This document shows, one piece after another, positions 1-7,917 of a stretch of DNA of 64,000 bases. A program made the position numbers and the translations under genes. Each line of letters starts with the position of its first letter. Position 1 is the stretch's first letter. Source of the DNA: Cucumibacter marinus DSM 18995. Its GTDB lineage: Bacteria; Pseudomonadota; Alphaproteobacteria; Rhizobiales; Devosiaceae. Location: contig NZ_KE386977.1 of assembly GCF_000429865.1 (NCBI RefSeq), positions 55,043 through 119,042 of the forward strand, in the 5' to 3' direction. The notes beneath the pieces are model-generated. The model was given only the letters and a program-made list of their open reading frames with translations. It had not been told where the DNA came from and did not search any database.

Positions 1-2
1 AT

Positions 3-326
3 TGCGGCCACGTCATGGAGTTCGTCAATCCGGTGACCGGCGGCGCGGTCATGTCGACCCTTTCGGCTTTCGCCCATCACTTGCCCGCCGGCATGAAGAC
101 GCGGCCCTATCGGCAAAGCGCCGGGGCGGTGTTCACCCTTGTCGAAGGCAGTGCGACGCTCACCATCGATGGCACCGCCTATGCTCTCGAACCGCGCGAT
201 GTCATCGCCGTGCCGTCCTGGGCAGCGCTTGAAATCCATGCCGGAAGCGAACCGGCCGTCCTGTTTTCCTATTCCGACCGAACCTGCCACGAAAAGCTCG
301 GCCTCTGGCGCGAGCAAAGAGACTGA
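3..326 (+). CDS. Gentisate 1,2-dioxygenase, C-terminal fragment (cupin)
   Basis: The gene is cut by the left edge; only the last ~107 residues are present. It reads as a cupin barrel, with the family-like stretch FVNPVTGG near the start, a turn GSATLTIDGTAY and the usual cupin end that positions a ligand (VPSWAALEIHAG). Gentisate dioxygenases are bicupins that open the gentisate ring to maleylpyruvate. The next two genes encode a fumarylpyruvate-type hydrolase and a GST-type isomerase, the two following steps of that pathway, which supports the call. The stop overlaps the next start as TGATG, so the genes are probably translationally coupled. Another ring-cleaving cupin, such as a 1-hydroxy-2-naphthoate dioxygenase, is possible because the metal-binding N-terminal part is missing. 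Confidence 0.8.
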   Translation, partial: CGHVMEFVNPVTGGAVMSTLSAFAHHLPAGMKTRPYRQSAGAVFTLVEGSATLTIDGTAYALEPRDVIAVPSWAALEIHAGSEPAVLFSYSDRTCHEKLGLWREQRD

Positions 327-1033
327 TGATGCCCATCTTCCCCGTCACCGCCCCGACCTTTCTCAAAACCACGACCGGAGAAGATTTCCCGGTCGCCCGG
401 GTCTTCTGCGTCGGGCGCAATTATGCCGCCCATGCCCGCGAAATGGGTCACGATCCCGACCGCGAGCCACCCTTCTTCTTCACCAAGTGGGCGGAGACGG
501 TGATCAATGCCGATCCTTCGGATGAGGCGGTGATCGCCTATCCGTCCGAGACTGGGAACTATCATCACGAGGCCGAATTGGTCGTTGCCATCGGCAAGCC
601 GGGCTTCCGCATCCCGGTCGATGAGGCGGCGGGGTATGTCTATGGGCTTGCGACGGGACTCGATATGACCCGGCGGGACCTGCAGGCTCAGGCCCGCGAA
701 AAGGGCCGGCCCTGGGATACCGGCAAGAATGTCGAACAGTCCTGCCCCACCGGCCGGCTGATGCCGATTGGCGAGAACGGGCTGATCGAAAGCGGTGAAA
801 TCAAGCTGACCGTCAATGGCGAAACGCGCCAGCAGGCCGATCTTGATGAGCTCATCTGGTCTGTGCCCGAGGTGATCGCCGATCTCTCCCGCTTCTATCA
901 TCTGCGGCCCGGCGATCTCATCTATACCGGCACGCCCGCCGGCGTGGGACCCGTTCAGCCCGGAGACACCGTTTTTGTAACAATTGCAGGCCTGCCTTCG
1001 CTTGCGGTAGCCATTGGTGACCACACCCGATAA
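326..1033 (+). CDS. Fumarylacetoacetate hydrolase family protein, probable fumarylpyruvate hydrolase
   Basis: A 235-residue FAH-fold hydrolase. It shows the family core FCVGRNYAAHAREMG, a metal-binding Glu region around YHHEAELVVAIG, and the closing motif DLIYTGTPAGVGPVQPGD. Small FAH proteins of this size act on fumarylpyruvate or related 2,4-dioxo acids; cleavage of fumarylpyruvate to fumarate and pyruvate completes the gentisate pathway. It overlaps the upstream dioxygenase by one base (TGATG) and sits 18 bp before the isomerase gene. The start at 326 is an ATG followed by a second ATG. The exact substrate is inferred from gene order, not from residues. Confidence 0.85.
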   Translation: MMPIFPVTAPTFLKTTTGEDFPVARVFCVGRNYAAHAREMGHDPDREPPFFFTKWAETVINADPSDEAVIAYPSETGNYHHEAELVVAIGKPGFRIPVDEAAGYVYGLATGLDMTRRDLQAQAREKGRPWDTGKNVEQSCPTGRLMPIGENGLIESGEIKLTVNGETRQQADLDELIWSVPEVIADLSRFYHLRPGDLIYTGTPAGVGPVQPGDTVFVTIAGLPSLAVAIGDHTR

Positions 1034-1051
1034 TCGCGAAGGGCAGAAACC

Positions 1052-1708
1052 GTGCTGAGCCTGAAAGACGCCGTCTTTTACAACTATTTCCGCTCATCCG
1101 CCGCCTACCGGATGCGCATCGTCATGGCGCTCAAGGGGCTGACCCCCCGTGAGACGGTCGATGTCGATCTGCGCAACGGGGCGCAACGCGGCGAGGACTA
1201 TCTCAAGATCGCGCCGTCGGGTCTCGTGCCGTCCCTCGATTTCGGCGATCACCCGCATGGCCAGTCGCTGGCCCTGATCGAATGGATCGACGCCACCTAT
1301 CCCGAGCCCCGCATCATCCCGGCCGATCCCCATGACGCGCTGGCGGCCCGCGAGATCGCCTTCTCGATCGCCTGCGACATTCATCCTGTCGACAATCTGA
1401 GGGTCCTCAACCGGCTCACCGAACAGTTCGGGGCCGACAACGATGCCCGTACGGCCTGGTATCATCACTGGCTGAAACTCGGTTTCGATGCCGTCGAGAC
1501 CCTTTTGAAGCGGCAAAAGGATCATGGCGGCGAAGGACCTTTTGCCCTCGGTGATACGGTCAGCATCGCCGATGTCTGCCTGATCCCGCAGGTCTACAAC
1601 GCCGAACGCTTCAATTTCGATCTGACGCCCTATCCGTTGATCAGGGCGGTCAATGACCATTGTCTCGGCCTGCCGGCCTTCTCGGACACATCGCCCGACG
1701 CCGGCTGA
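1052..1708 (+). CDS. maiA: Maleylpyruvate/maleylacetoacetate isomerase (zeta-class GST)
   Basis: A 218-residue zeta-class glutathione S-transferase. The N-terminal thioredoxin-like domain carries the zeta signature NYFRSSAAYRMRI, where the serine pair binds and activates glutathione, and VPSLDFGDH precedes the cis-proline region. The C-terminal helical domain contains the family stretch FALGDTVSIADVCLIPQVYNAERF. Isomerases of this class convert the cis ring-cleavage product maleylpyruvate (or maleylacetoacetate) to the fumaryl form. With a gentisate-type dioxygenase and FAH hydrolase upstream, maleylpyruvate is the more likely substrate. The start is a GTG preceded by a purine-rich GAAGGGCAG. 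Confidence 0.85.
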   Translation: MLSLKDAVFYNYFRSSAAYRMRIVMALKGLTPRETVDVDLRNGAQRGEDYLKIAPSGLVPSLDFGDHPHGQSLALIEWIDATYPEPRIIPADPHDALAAREIAFSIACDIHPVDNLRVLNRLTEQFGADNDARTAWYHHWLKLGFDAVETLLKRQKDHGGEGPFALGDTVSIADVCLIPQVYNAERFNFDLTPYPLIRAVNDHCLGLPAFSDTSPDAG

Positions 1709-1735
1709 CCGGACACAACAGGGAGGAAATACACC

Positions 1736-2779
1736 ATGAAGACCATGAAACGCCTGATCCTCGGCGCGACCGCGCTTGCGGGCCTGATGGCCGCAACGAC
1801 AGCCGGTCACGCCCAGGAAATCACACTCAAGATCAGCCAGTATCTGCCTGCCGTTCACGGCTTCCAGGCCGACTTTCTCGAACCCTGGGCCGCCGAGCTC
1901 GAAGAGCGCAGCGAAGGCCGGGTCGCGGTCGAGATCTTCGACGCCTCGTCCGCCTTCGGCAAGGTCGAGCGTCAGGCCGACCAGGTCCGCGCCGGGGTGA
2001 TGGACATCGCCATCGGCCTCAACGGCATTCCGCGCGACCGTTACCCGTCTGCCGCCATCATCGAAATGCCATTCCTTGTCGACCATGCCGACAGCGGCAG
2101 CCGTACCCTGTGGCAGCTCTACAAGGAAGGTGCGCTCGGCTCCGATTATGAAGGCTTCAAGGTGCTGGCGCTGTTCACCCATCATGGCGGGCTGTTCCAC
2201 ACCGTCGACAAGCCGGTGCGCGATCTCGGCGATCTGCAGGGGCTGCGCATGCGCACACCGAGCCCGGCGGTCTCCGCCATGCTCGAATATCTCGGCGCCT
2301 CGCCGGTCGGCATGCCCCCGGCAAATATCTATGAGAACCTCGAAAAGGGTGTCCTCGACGGCGTGGTCACCACCTGGGATCTGGTCGGCGCCATCAAGGC
2401 CAACGAAGTCCTCAAATACCACACCGATGCCGGGGCCTATGTTGCCGGGTTCCATGTCCTGATGAACCAGGCCAAATACGATTCCCTGCCCGACGATATC
2501 AAGGCGATCATCGACGACATGTCGGGCGACAATCTCGTCGCCAAGTTCGGCGACTGGTGGGACAAGTGGGAAGCACGTGGCTATGAGGACGCGGTTGCCC
2601 GCGGCAATGAGATCATCGAGATCGATGATGAAACCCGCGCCGCCTGGGAAGAGGCACTGCAGCCCATGATCGAGGCCTATCTCGACTCAATGGCCGAGCA
2701 GGGCGTTGAAAACCCGCCCGCGCTTTATGCCCGCGCCAAGGAACTGGTGGCGCAGTATGACGCCGAACGCGAAGAATAG
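1736..2779 (+). CDS. TRAP transporter substrate-binding protein (DctP family)
   Basis: A 347-residue periplasmic binding protein with a signal peptide (about residues 1-26, ending GHAQE). It has the DctP-family layout, including LQGLRMRTPSPAVSAM around residue 165, the region whose arginine usually contacts the carboxylate of the ligand, and the downstream WDLVGAIKANEVLKYHT. It would capture an organic acid and deliver it to the membrane subunits encoded directly downstream. An SD-like AGGGAGG lies just upstream of the ATG. Its position behind gentisate-pathway genes suggests an aromatic acid such as gentisate or a precursor, which is inference only. Confidence 0.93.
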   Translation: MKTMKRLILGATALAGLMAATTAGHAQEITLKISQYLPAVHGFQADFLEPWAAELEERSEGRVAVEIFDASSAFGKVERQADQVRAGVMDIAIGLNGIPRDRYPSAAIIEMPFLVDHADSGSRTLWQLYKEGALGSDYEGFKVLALFTHHGGLFHTVDKPVRDLGDLQGLRMRTPSPAVSAMLEYLGASPVGMPPANIYENLEKGVLDGVVTTWDLVGAIKANEVLKYHTDAGAYVAGFHVLMNQAKYDSLPDDIKAIIDDMSGDNLVAKFGDWWDKWEARGYEDAVARGNEIIEIDDETRAAWEEALQPMIEAYLDSMAEQGVENPPALYARAKELVAQYDAEREE

Positions 2780-2785
2780 GCGCTG

Positions 2786-3328
2786 ATGACGCCTGCTTCC
2801 GCCAATGATCATGACGCATCGCCGCTGCGCGCAGCGGTGCGTCGGTTTGCCCGCTGGGTCAACCGGCTCACAGAGGCGCTGGCGCTGTTGGGGATCACCG
2901 CCCTGGTCGGCGCCATTGTGGTCGTCGTGCTCGATATCGTCTTGCGGCGGCTGGGCGGGCGTTCCTTCATCGGCACCGTCGATCTGACGCAGCTTTGCCT
3001 TGTCGCGGCCGCTTCCTGGTCGATCCCCTACGCCTTCTCGCGCGGGGCCCATGTGACCGTCGACCTGATCTCCGGCTGGTTGCCTCGTGGTATGCCGCAG
3101 GTACTCGATGCTATTGCGCTGGTGACGGGCGCCGCCCTCCTTGCCTTCCTTTTCTATCTTTCCTGGGGCCGCGCCATGGAACAGCTCGCCTATGGCGACG
3201 TCTCCCAGGATCTTGCCATCCCGATGATCTGGTACTGGGTGTTTCTGCTCAGCGGATTGGCTGTTTCCGTGCTCGCCGCGCTGACCGTGGCTTTCGAACA
3301 CGCCACGGGTCTGAGGCACGAACCATGA
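2786..3328 (+). CDS. TRAP transporter small permease (DctQ family)
   Basis: A 180-residue membrane protein with four predicted transmembrane segments (roughly residues 30-52, 65-82, 100-125, 145-168), the expected size and topology for a DctQ subunit. It contains the usual sequence around the second segment, with the short motif SWSIPYAFSRGAHVTVD. It lies six bases after the binding-protein gene and ten bases before the large permease gene, which fixes its identity as the small membrane subunit of the tripartite carrier. Confidence 0.92.
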   Translation: MTPASANDHDASPLRAAVRRFARWVNRLTEALALLGITALVGAIVVVVLDIVLRRLGGRSFIGTVDLTQLCLVAAASWSIPYAFSRGAHVTVDLISGWLPRGMPQVLDAIALVTGAALLAFLFYLSWGRAMEQLAYGDVSQDLAIPMIWYWVFLLSGLAVSVLAALTVAFEHATGLRHEP

Positions 3329-3338
3329 GCCACCCATC

Positions 3339-4649
3339 ATGAGTCTTGAATGGGCCGGGGTTGCCGGCTTCCTCGTCACACTGGTGCTGGCGCTGTTGCG
3401 CGTGCCGGTTGCCCTCGCCATGGCGCTGGTTGGCACTGTGGGAACATTGCTGATCATGGACTGGACCTCGGCAACCTATGTCATGGCCAGCCTGCCCTTC
3501 GAGGCGATCTATCCCTATTCGCTGTCGGTGGTGCCGCTCTTCATCTTCATGGGCGTCTTCGCCGCCCATTCCGGCCTGTCGGGCAATCTCTATCGCGGCA
3601 TTGTCGCCTTTGCCGGGCATCGGCCAGGCGGGCTGGCTGTCGCCACCGTCGGCGCCTGCGCCGTGTTCGGCGCGATTTCGGGCTCATCGCTGGCAACGGC
3701 CGCTACCATGGGCCGGGTCTCCCTGCCCGAAATGCAGTCGCGCGGCTATGCCCCGAGCCTTGCCGGCGCGTCGGTCGCGGCCGGGGGCACGCTCGGTGTG
3801 CTGATCCCGCCCTCGATCATGCTGGTCATCTACGGGCTGATGACCGAGCAATCGATCGGCGCCCTGTTCGCCGGGGCCATGCTGCCCGGCCTTTTGGCGA
3901 CGGCCCTTTATGTGCTCGCTATCGTCATCCAGGTGGTGCGCAAGCCCGACCTTGCCCCGCCTTCCGACCGGGTGCCCTGGCGCGAGCGGCTGGTCGCGCT
4001 CGGCGGCATGTGGGACGCCGCATTGCTGATCATTCTGGTGATTGGCGGCATCTATGCCGGCATCTTCTCGCCCACCGAGGCGGCGGCGGTCGGGGCAGGG
4101 GCCTCGATCCTGTTCACGGCCCTGCGCGGCAAGCTGAGCTTCAAGGTACTGCGCTCGGGCATGACCGAAACCGCCTCGATGACCGGAATGATCTTCCTCA
4201 TCCTGATCGGCGCGGCGCTGTTCAATTTCTTCATCGAGGCCAGCGGTCTGACCCAGGCGCTCGTCGCCATGATTACCGAGGCGAACCTGTCGCCCCTGAT
4301 GGTGATCGTGGTCTTGCTGATTTTCTATCTGGTGCTGGGTTGCTTCATGGACAGCCTGTCGATGATCCTTTTGACGGTGACCCCCGCCTTCGGCATCGTC
4401 ACCGGGCTGGGCTATGATCCGATCTGGTTCGGCGTGCTGCTGGTCTCGGTTGCTGAAATCGGACTGATCACCCCGCCCATCGGCATGAATCTGTTCGTCA
4501 TCCAGGGCGTATCGAAGGGGCTGACATTGGGCACGATTTCGCGCGGCATCCTGCCCTTCATGGCCGCCGATATCGTGCGCATCGTCATCCTCGTCGCCGC
4601 CCCGGCGCTGGTGCTGTGGCTGCCCGGCGTGCTCGGCCTCGGGCAATAG
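3339..4649 (+). CDS. TRAP transporter large permease (DctM family)
   Basis: A 436-residue very hydrophobic protein with about twelve membrane segments. Family hallmarks visible are SGSSLATAATMGRVSLPEM, GGTLGVLIPPSIMLVIYG, YAGIFSPTEAAAVGA and GLITPPIGMNLFVIQGV. It is the ion-coupled translocation subunit of the TRAP carrier. Length is normal for the family and there is no fusion to the small subunit. It is the last gene of the operon; a cobalamin riboswitch begins about 50 bp downstream, so transcription presumably ends or restarts there. Confidence 0.95.
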   Translation: MSLEWAGVAGFLVTLVLALLRVPVALAMALVGTVGTLLIMDWTSATYVMASLPFEAIYPYSLSVVPLFIFMGVFAAHSGLSGNLYRGIVAFAGHRPGGLAVATVGACAVFGAISGSSLATAATMGRVSLPEMQSRGYAPSLAGASVAAGGTLGVLIPPSIMLVIYGLMTEQSIGALFAGAMLPGLLATALYVLAIVIQVVRKPDLAPPSDRVPWRERLVALGGMWDAALLIILVIGGIYAGIFSPTEAAAVGAGASILFTALRGKLSFKVLRSGMTETASMTGMIFLILIGAALFNFFIEASGLTQALVAMITEANLSPLMVIVVLLIFYLVLGCFMDSLSMILLTVTPAFGIVTGLGYDPIWFGVLLVSVAEIGLITPPIGMNLFVIQGVSKGLTLGTISRGILPFMAADIVRIVILVAAPALVLWLPGVLGLGQ

Positions 4650-4699
4650 GACACCGATAAAGCCCTTGTGCCGATTGCCGAATCCCCGCTTATTGGCGG

Positions 4700-4890
4700 G
4701 CGATGGTTCCCGCTTGTCCGAAAAGGGCTGCGGGATGAAAAGGGAACACGGTGAGGCGTACCCAAAAGGGACCGAAACCGTGGCTGCCCCCGCAACTGTG
4801 AGCGGAGAGCCAACCCCGTTTTGACCACTGGCCGAAAGGCCGGGAAGGTCGGGCAAGGCGACGACCCGCAAGCCAGGAGACCTGCCATCG
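4700..4890 (+). ncRNA. Cobalamin (adenosylcobalamin) riboswitch
   Basis: The B12-box core GCCAGGAGACCTGCC lies at 4872-4886, preceded by the other conserved parts in the right order: GGAACACGGTG near 4743 and CCCGCAACTGTGAGCGG near 4790. These are the known conserved blocks of the cobalamin aptamer. It precedes an ABC importer operon, as expected for repression of corrinoid uptake by B12. The 5' boundary is approximate. No clear terminator hairpin is visible before the first gene, so control of translation initiation seems more likely. Confidence 0.95.
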
Positions 4891-4931
4891 CATTTCAACT
4901 CAACCGGCCGGGGTGTGCCGAGGAGACGACG

Positions 4932-5054
4932 ATGGCATTGATCCATTTCGGGTCACATACGACCGACATCGCTGTTCCATGCCTGTCCCGCCAAACGGGG
5001 GACGGACGCCATGGATATGGCCCTTTCGGCAGGCACAGCGCAGACCGGACTTGA
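4932..5054 (+). CDS. Possible short leader ORF after the cobalamin riboswitch
   Basis: A 40-codon ORF starts with ATG at 4932, preceded by AGGAGA with a five-base spacer, a better ribosome site than that of the ABC ATPase gene behind it. Its N-terminus is MALIHFGSHTTD; the peptide is histidine-containing and has one cysteine. It ends inside the ATPase gene, overlapping it by 44 bp in another frame. This could couple translation of the transporter to a regulated leader, or it could be chance. I do not recognise the peptide. Confidence 0.35.
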   Translation: MALIHFGSHTTDIAVPCLSRQTGDGRHGYGPFGRHSADRT

Positions 5055-5844
5055 AGACCTGACGGGATCGCGCCCGGCCGCCCTGACCATCGACAGCCTT
5101 GACTGGGGACCCGCACGGGACCGGCTGCTGCTGCGCGGCATCGGCGTCGATGTGAAACCCGGCGAGATGCTGGCGATCGTCGGCCCCAATGGCGCGGGCA
5201 AATCGAGCCTGTTGCGCTGCCTTTACCGGTTCCAGCGCCCGCTCTCCGGCCGGGTCTGTCTCGATGGCGAGGACATCTGGGGTCTGAACCCGCGCGCCTG
5301 CGCCAAACGCATCGCAACGGTTGTGCAGGAACCGGCCTCGGATATGGGGCTGAGCGTTGCCGAAGTCGTCGAGATGGGTCTCACCCCGCATGCGGAACGC
5401 TGGGGCAGCCGGCCCGATGACTATCGCCGGATCGAGCAGGCCCTCGATCTGATGGGGCTTGAGGTGCTGGCGCCGCGCAATTTCGCTTCGCTTTCGGGGG
5501 GCGAGAAACAGCGCGTGTTGATCGCAAGAGCACTGGCGCAAAAGCCGGACCTGTTGATCCTCGATGAGCCCACCAACCACCTCGACATCCGCCATCAGCT
5601 CGAACTGCTCGAAATGCTGTCGGCCCTGCCCGCAACCGTGATCGTCACTCTTCACGACCTCGCACTTGCCACCGCTCATGCTGACCGGGTGCTGCTGCTC
5701 GATGGCGGCGAGGCGGTGGCCCTTGGCTCGCCGAAAGAGGTGCTGACCGCCGCCCGCATCCGTCAAAGCTTTGCTGTCGAGACCACCACCGACTGCCATC
5801 CGGTCACCGGGCGGCCCCGTTTTTCATTCCACCTATCGCGCTAA
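5011..5844 (+). CDS. ABC transporter ATP-binding protein (BtuD/FecE-like)
   Basis: A 277-residue ATPase of the iron-siderophore/B12 importer class. Walker A is GPNGAGKSS (about residues 56-64), the signature is LSGGEKQRV and Walker B is LLILDEPTNHLD, followed by the switch histidine in VTLHDLA. It is the first large gene behind a cobalamin riboswitch and precedes a binding protein and a FecCD-type permease, so it most likely energises uptake of cobalamin or a corrinoid precursor. Start at 5011 is chosen because a GGGGGACGG stretch lies just upstream; the ATP-binding domain begins about 25 residues in. Confidence 0.92.
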   Translation: MDMALSAGTAQTGLEDLTGSRPAALTIDSLDWGPARDRLLLRGIGVDVKPGEMLAIVGPNGAGKSSLLRCLYRFQRPLSGRVCLDGEDIWGLNPRACAKRIATVVQEPASDMGLSVAEVVEMGLTPHAERWGSRPDDYRRIEQALDLMGLEVLAPRNFASLSGGEKQRVLIARALAQKPDLLILDEPTNHLDIRHQLELLEMLSALPATVIVTLHDLALATAHADRVLLLDGGEAVALGSPKEVLTAARIRQSFAVETTTDCHPVTGRPRFSFHLSR

Positions 5845-5862
5845 TCCAAAAAGGACTCCGCC

Positions 5863-6837
5863 ATGCGACACCTTTCAATTGCCGCCATTCTTCTGGCTGC
5901 CAGTACCGCCGCTGCCGCCGGCCATGAGAGCGGCGAACATGAGAACGCCGACCACTACCCGGTCACCGTCACGAGCTGCGACCGCGAGGTCACGTTCGAT
6001 GCGGCGCCGGGCCGAGCCGTCTCCAATGACGTCAATCTGACCGAGATGATGCTGGCGCTCGGTCTTGCCGACCACATGGTTGGCTATACCGGGATCTCCG
6101 ACAGGCGGTCGATCGATCCGACGCTTCGCGATGCGCTCGGAGATTTGCCTGACCTCTCTCCGGACTATCCCGGCAAGGAAGTGCTGCTGGGCGCCGACGC
6201 CGATTTCTATTTCGCCGGCTGGAATTACGGCCTGCGCGTGGGTGGGGACGTCACCCCCGAGACCCTCGGTGAATTCGGCATCGCGGTCTATGAACTGACC
6301 GAGAGCTGCATCCACATCATGGAGAAGTCGAAATCCACCATCGACGACATGTATGCGGATCTTTTCAATCTCGGCGCCATCTTCGGCGTACCCGAGCGGG
6401 CCGAGGAACTCGTCGCGGGCTACAAGGCGGACCTCGCCGATTTCCAGGCGACGCTGCCGGCGCGCGAGGAGCCGGTAAAAGTCTTTGTCTATGATTCCGG
6501 CGACCAACAGCCCTATACCGCGGGCCGCTATGCCATGCCGACCGCGATGATAGAGGCCGCAGGCGGCAACAACATTCTCGACGATGTCGCGTCAAGCTGG
6601 GTGCAAATCGGCTGGGAGCCGGTCATTGAGCGCAACCCGGAAGTGATCGTCATCGTCAATTATGGCGAGGTCACCGCCGAGCAGAAGGCGGACTTCATGC
6701 GCAACAACCCCGCCTTCGCCGATATCCCGGCGGTCAAGAACAACCGTTTCGTGACCCTTCAATATGTCGAGGCCACCCCCGGTCCACGCAATATTGCGGC
6801 CATCAAGCGGCTCGCCGCTGCCTTCGCAGCCGAATAG
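5863..6837 (+). CDS. ABC transporter periplasmic binding protein, probable corrinoid/BtuF-like
   Basis: A 324-residue class III (helical-backbone) solute-binding protein with a signal peptide of about 19 residues. A short histidine- and acid-rich stretch follows the cleavage site (HESGEHENADHY), which could bind metal. The rest fits the FepB/BtuF fold: a first lobe with NLTEMMLALGLADHMVGY, a long connecting helix, and a second lobe with PTAMIEAAGGNN. Under a cobalamin riboswitch and next to a FecCD permease, cobalamin, cobinamide or a cobalt chelate is the likely ligand. The family also binds ferric siderophores, so specificity is inferred from regulation. Confidence 0.85.
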   Translation: MRHLSIAAILLAASTAAAAGHESGEHENADHYPVTVTSCDREVTFDAAPGRAVSNDVNLTEMMLALGLADHMVGYTGISDRRSIDPTLRDALGDLPDLSPDYPGKEVLLGADADFYFAGWNYGLRVGGDVTPETLGEFGIAVYELTESCIHIMEKSKSTIDDMYADLFNLGAIFGVPERAEELVAGYKADLADFQATLPAREEPVKVFVYDSGDQQPYTAGRYAMPTAMIEAAGGNNILDDVASSWVQIGWEPVIERNPEVIVIVNYGEVTAEQKADFMRNNPAFADIPAVKNNRFVTLQYVEATPGPRNIAAIKRLAAAFAAE

Positions 6838-6852
6838 ACAGGATCAGACCGC

Positions 6853-7917
6853 ATGTCGCACCGGCATCTCGTTTCCGGCCCCCAGCACATCATCCTGCAT
6901 CACATGCCTGCCGTGATGGCGGGGCTTGGACTGGTGCTCGGTGCGGTCATGCTGATCTCGGTGGGGGTGGGCGCCGTTGCCATCCCCATCGACACGGTCT
7001 GGGGCGTCATCCAGTCAAAACTCTTGCCCGGCAGCATCGAAGGTGACTGGTCCGCCGGGCGGGAGAACATCGTCTGGGAGGTGCGCGCGCCACGCATCAT
7101 CCTTGGGGCGCTGGTCGGCGCCAGTCTCGCCATTGTCGGCGCGGCCCTTCAATCGGTCACCCGCAACCCGCTTGCCGACCCCCACCTACTCGGGGTTTCG
7201 GCTGGCGCCGCCTTTGGTGCCATTCTGGCGCTCCTGCATGTGGGCATGGTGCTCGGCCCGCTTACCCTGCCGGTCTTCGCCTTTGCCGGTGCGCTCGGGG
7301 CGACAGCGCTTGTGTTGATGGCAGCCAACCTCACCCGCGCTCAATCCGCCGACCGGCTGATCCTTGCCGGCGTCGCTGTCGGCTTCATCATCACCGCGCT
7401 CGGCAATCTCTTCATCTTCCTCGGCGATCCACGCGCAACCCATACGGTCATCTTCTGGATGCTCGGCGGGCTCGGGCTGGCGAGCTGGGACCAGCTCATC
7501 TTCCCCCTCCTGGCGCTGGGGGTCGGCTCGGCTTATCTGATCGTGCGGGCGCGGGCCTTCAACGCCATGATCCTTGGTGATGAAAGCGCCACGGCCATGG
7601 GCATTCCCGCCCGCCGGTTCCGTCTCGCGGTCTTCATCGTCTGCGCGCTGCTGACCGGCTGCGCCGTCGCCTTTTCCGGCGTTATCGGCTTTGTCGGGCT
7701 GATGATCCCGCACATCGTGCGGCTGGTCGTCGGCGGCGATTATCGTCGGGTGCTGCCGCTTTCTGCCATTGGGGGCGCATTGTTCCTCGTTTTGACCGAT
7801 ATGGCGGCTCGCTCGCTGATGCCGCCTCAGGACATGCCGCTCGGCATCCTGACCGGGCTGATCGGCGGCGGCGCGTTCATTGTGCTGATGCGCAGGCGGG
7901 CTGGCGCGGGATCGTGA
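6853..7917 (+). CDS. FecCD-family ABC permease, probable BtuC-like
   Basis: A 354-residue membrane protein with about ten membrane segments. It shows the FecCD-family signatures VRAPRIILGALVGASLAIVG, QSVTRNPLADPHLLGVSAG and GVIGFVGLMIPHIVRL; the last region contacts the ATPase. It would form the homodimeric channel for the substrate delivered by the upstream binding protein. The gene ends directly beside the stop codon of the convergent hybrid kinase gene (7917/7918), with no space for a separate terminator. Confidence 0.92.
   Translation: MSHRHLVSGPQHIILHHMPAVMAGLGLVLGAVMLISVGVGAVAIPIDTVWGVIQSKLLPGSIEGDWSAGRENIVWEVRAPRIILGALVGASLAIVGAALQSVTRNPLADPHLLGVSAGAAFGAILALLHVGMVLGPLTLPVFAFAGALGATALVLMAANLTRAQSADRLILAGVAVGFIITALGNLFIFLGDPRATHTVIFWMLGGLGLASWDQLIFPLLALGVGSAYLIVRARAFNAMILGDESATAMGIPARRFRLAVFIVCALLTGCAVAFSGVIGFVGLMIPHIVRLVVGGDYRRVLPLSAIGGALFLVLTDMAARSLMPPQDMPLGILTGLIGGGAFIVLMRRRAGAGS

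Noticed and set aside
3684..4946. Minus-strand ORF of 420 codons over the TRAP large permease and riboswitch
   Set aside because: Shadow of the permease gene and runs through the aptamer; low-complexity content.
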